Of a stretch of DNA of 13,168 bases, positions 12,234 to 13,168 are shown one piece after another (within the stretch, counting starts at the first letter, position 1; each line of letters opens with the position of its first letter). The notes beneath the pieces are model-generated. The model searched no databases. It saw nothing but the letters and a program-made list of their open reading frames with translations, and was not told the DNA's origin. A program made the position numbers and the translations under genes. The stretch is from an uncultured Ruminococcus sp. (lineage in GTDB: Bacteria > Bacillota > Clostridia > Oscillospirales > Ruminococcaceae): positions 1-13,168 of the forward strand of contig CAMWRL010000034.1 of assembly GCA_947176685.1 (NCBI GenBank), written 5' to 3'.

Positions 12234-13168
12234 TTATATACGTGCAACGCCTGTATCACGGGCTGCCTGTGCAACTGCCTGTGCAACTGCCTGTGCAACG
12301 GACTTGTCCAGAACACTTGGAATAATATAATCCGGAGCGAGTTTGTCGTCAGTGACGAATGATGCGATAGCTTTGGCGGCGGCAATTTTCATTGCGTCAT
12401 TTATGTCGCTTGCACGGACATCCAATGCACCTCTGAAAATTCCGGGGAATGCAAGCACGTTGTTAATCTGGTTAGGATAATCGCTTCTGCCTGTACCAAC
12501 GACTGCCGCACCTGCGGCGAGAGCGTCTTCCGGCATAATTTCGGGAGTGGGATTAGCCATCGGGAAAATTATCGGGTCTTTAGCCATACTCTTTACCATT
12601 TCGGGAGTTACGCAATTCGGAGCTGATACGCCTATGAAAACGTCCGCACCCTTGATAACTTCGGCAAGAGTACCTTTACGCATTTGTTTATTTGTGATTT
12701 CAGCCATTTCTTCCTTGACGGGGTTCATATCTTCGGTACGTCCCTTGTAAATAGCCCCCTTGCGGTCACAAAGCACAACATCTTTCAGCCCCATTGAAAT
12801 CAGGAGTTTTATTATTGCAATACCTGCCGCACCTGCTCCGCTTGTAACAACACGGATTTCGTCAATGTGTTTTCCGGTAAGCTTAAGAGCGTTGAGCATT
12901 GCGGCAAGCGTTACTACTGCCGTACCGTGCTGGTCGTCGTGGAAAATCGGAATATCACAGCACTGCTTTAATTTTCTTTCGATTTCAAAACAGCGTGGTG
13001 CGGAAATATCTTCAAGGTTGACGCCGCCGAAAGAGCCAGCAAGAAGTCTGACAGTATTGACAATATCATCAACTTCCTTTGAGCGTACACAAAGCGGTAT
13101 AGCATCAACGTCCCCGAAAGCCTTGAATAAAGCGCATTTACCTTCCATAACCGGCATACCGGCTTCCG
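12234..13168 (-). CDS. NAD(P)-dependent malic enzyme, C-terminal part (5' end beyond the window)
   Basis: Malic enzyme oxidatively decarboxylates malate to pyruvate and CO2, making NAD(P)H. About 310 C-terminal residues are present, and the reading frame runs off the right edge. The first residues visible are E-A-G-M-P-V-M-E-G-K, a conserved internal block, so the gene certainly starts outside. Other conserved runs are F-H-D-D-Q-H-G-T-A-V (metal and substrate site), the dinucleotide fold S-G-A-G-A-A-G, F-P-M-A-N-P-T-P-E-I and G-T-G-R-S-D-Y-P-N-Q-I-N-N-V-L-A-F-P-G-I. The small bacterial NAD-type is likely, but cofactor preference cannot be read with certainty. The C-terminus carries a threefold V-A-Q-A repeat encoded by perfect 12-base repeats. 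The gene ends in a hairpin before hydF. Confidence 0.94.
   Translation of the reverse strand, partial: EAGMPVMEGKCALFKAFGDVDAIPLCVRSKEVDDIVNTVRLLAGSFGGVNLEDISAPRCFEIERKLKQCCDIPIFHDDQHGTAVVTLAAMLNALKLTGKHIDEIRVVTSGAGAAGIAIIKLLISMGLKDVVLCDRKGAIYKGRTEDMNPVKEEMAEITNKQMRKGTLAEVIKGADVFIGVSAPNCVTPEMVKSMAKDPIIFPMANPTPEIMPEDALAAGAAVVGTGRSDYPNQINNVLAFPGIFRGALDVRASDINDAMKIAAAKAIASFVTDDKLAPDYIIPSVLDKSVAQAVAQAVAQAARDTGVARI
12264..12299 (-). repeat. three perfect tandem 12-base repeats in the malic enzyme 3' end
   Basis: TGCCTGTGCAAC (plus-strand spelling) occurs three times without a mismatch at 12264-12275, 12276-12287 and 12288-12299. Twelve bases keep the frame, so each copy adds four residues, giving a V-A-Q-A-V-A-Q-A-V-A-Q-A helix near the C-terminus. 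Confidence 0.95.

Noticed and set aside
12182..12385. N-terminal extension of HydF by 68 residues
   Set aside because: The extension lies inside the malic enzyme gene, contains its repeat read in another frame as low-complexity L-H-R-Q, and ATG 12181 has an ideal AAAAGGAGG site and matches the family start.
1..13168. CRISPR arrays, insertion sequences or riboswitches
   Set aside because: I found no regularly spaced repeats, no transposase or integrase gene, and no leader matching a riboswitch pattern I know.

Overview
The window looks like a chromosome segment of an anaerobic, low-to-moderate GC Firmicute of the Oscillospiraceae/Ruminococcus type. This rests on four things: a HydF [FeFe]-hydrogenase maturase, SpoVAD and SpoVAE sporulation proteins, a MazF nearly co-linear with the Bacillus EndoA type, and strong AGGAGG ribosome sites with CCGGAA-rich coding sequence. 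The genus is an inference, because no rRNA or other decisive marker is present.

Left end (1-231): two tRNA genes on the minus strand, tRNA-Met(CAT) then tRNA-Glu(TTC), read from one near-consensus promoter at 203-231. Next is an AT-rich stretch and a long untranslated leader (232-751) with its own strong plus-strand promoter at 395-423.

Accessory block, plus strand (about 395-4668): a putative PD-(D/E)XK nuclease (752-1384). It is followed by a tight three-gene unit: an Imm51-like immunity protein (1567-1926), an immunity-like unknown (1928-2419) and a small lipoprotein whose 3' end seems frameshifted (2425-2988). Then come two tandem RadC-like genes. They lie behind a consensus promoter (3122-3150) that is covered by two inverted repeats. 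The first RadC keeps its helix-hairpin-helix but has lost part of its metal site. The second keeps the metal-site motif, has a decayed hairpin, and is cut by one in-frame TAG. A strong terminator (4637-4668) closes the block.

Core block, minus strand (4676-8731): a P-type Ca2+-ATPase, then spoVAD and spoVAE. A sigma-G-like promoter starts at the ATPase stop codon. SpoVAC is not beside them. Ca2+ and dipicolinic acid are stored together in the spore core, so a Ca2+ pump next to the dipicolinate-import genes is suggestive.

Right part: a plus-strand lipoprotein with an internal duplication (8944-10119) converges on a MazF-family toxin without a neighbouring antitoxin (10154-10504, minus), and the two share a terminator. 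Further right, on the minus strand, are the 3' part of a malic enzyme (12234 to the window end), hydF (10994-12181) and a small DUF2809/VanZ-like membrane protein (10623-10997) whose start overlaps the hydF stop as ATGA. A terminator-like hairpin lies between malic enzyme and hydF, ending 15 bases before the hydF start codon. Together these suggest a hydrogen-producing fermentative anaerobe with sporulation genes.
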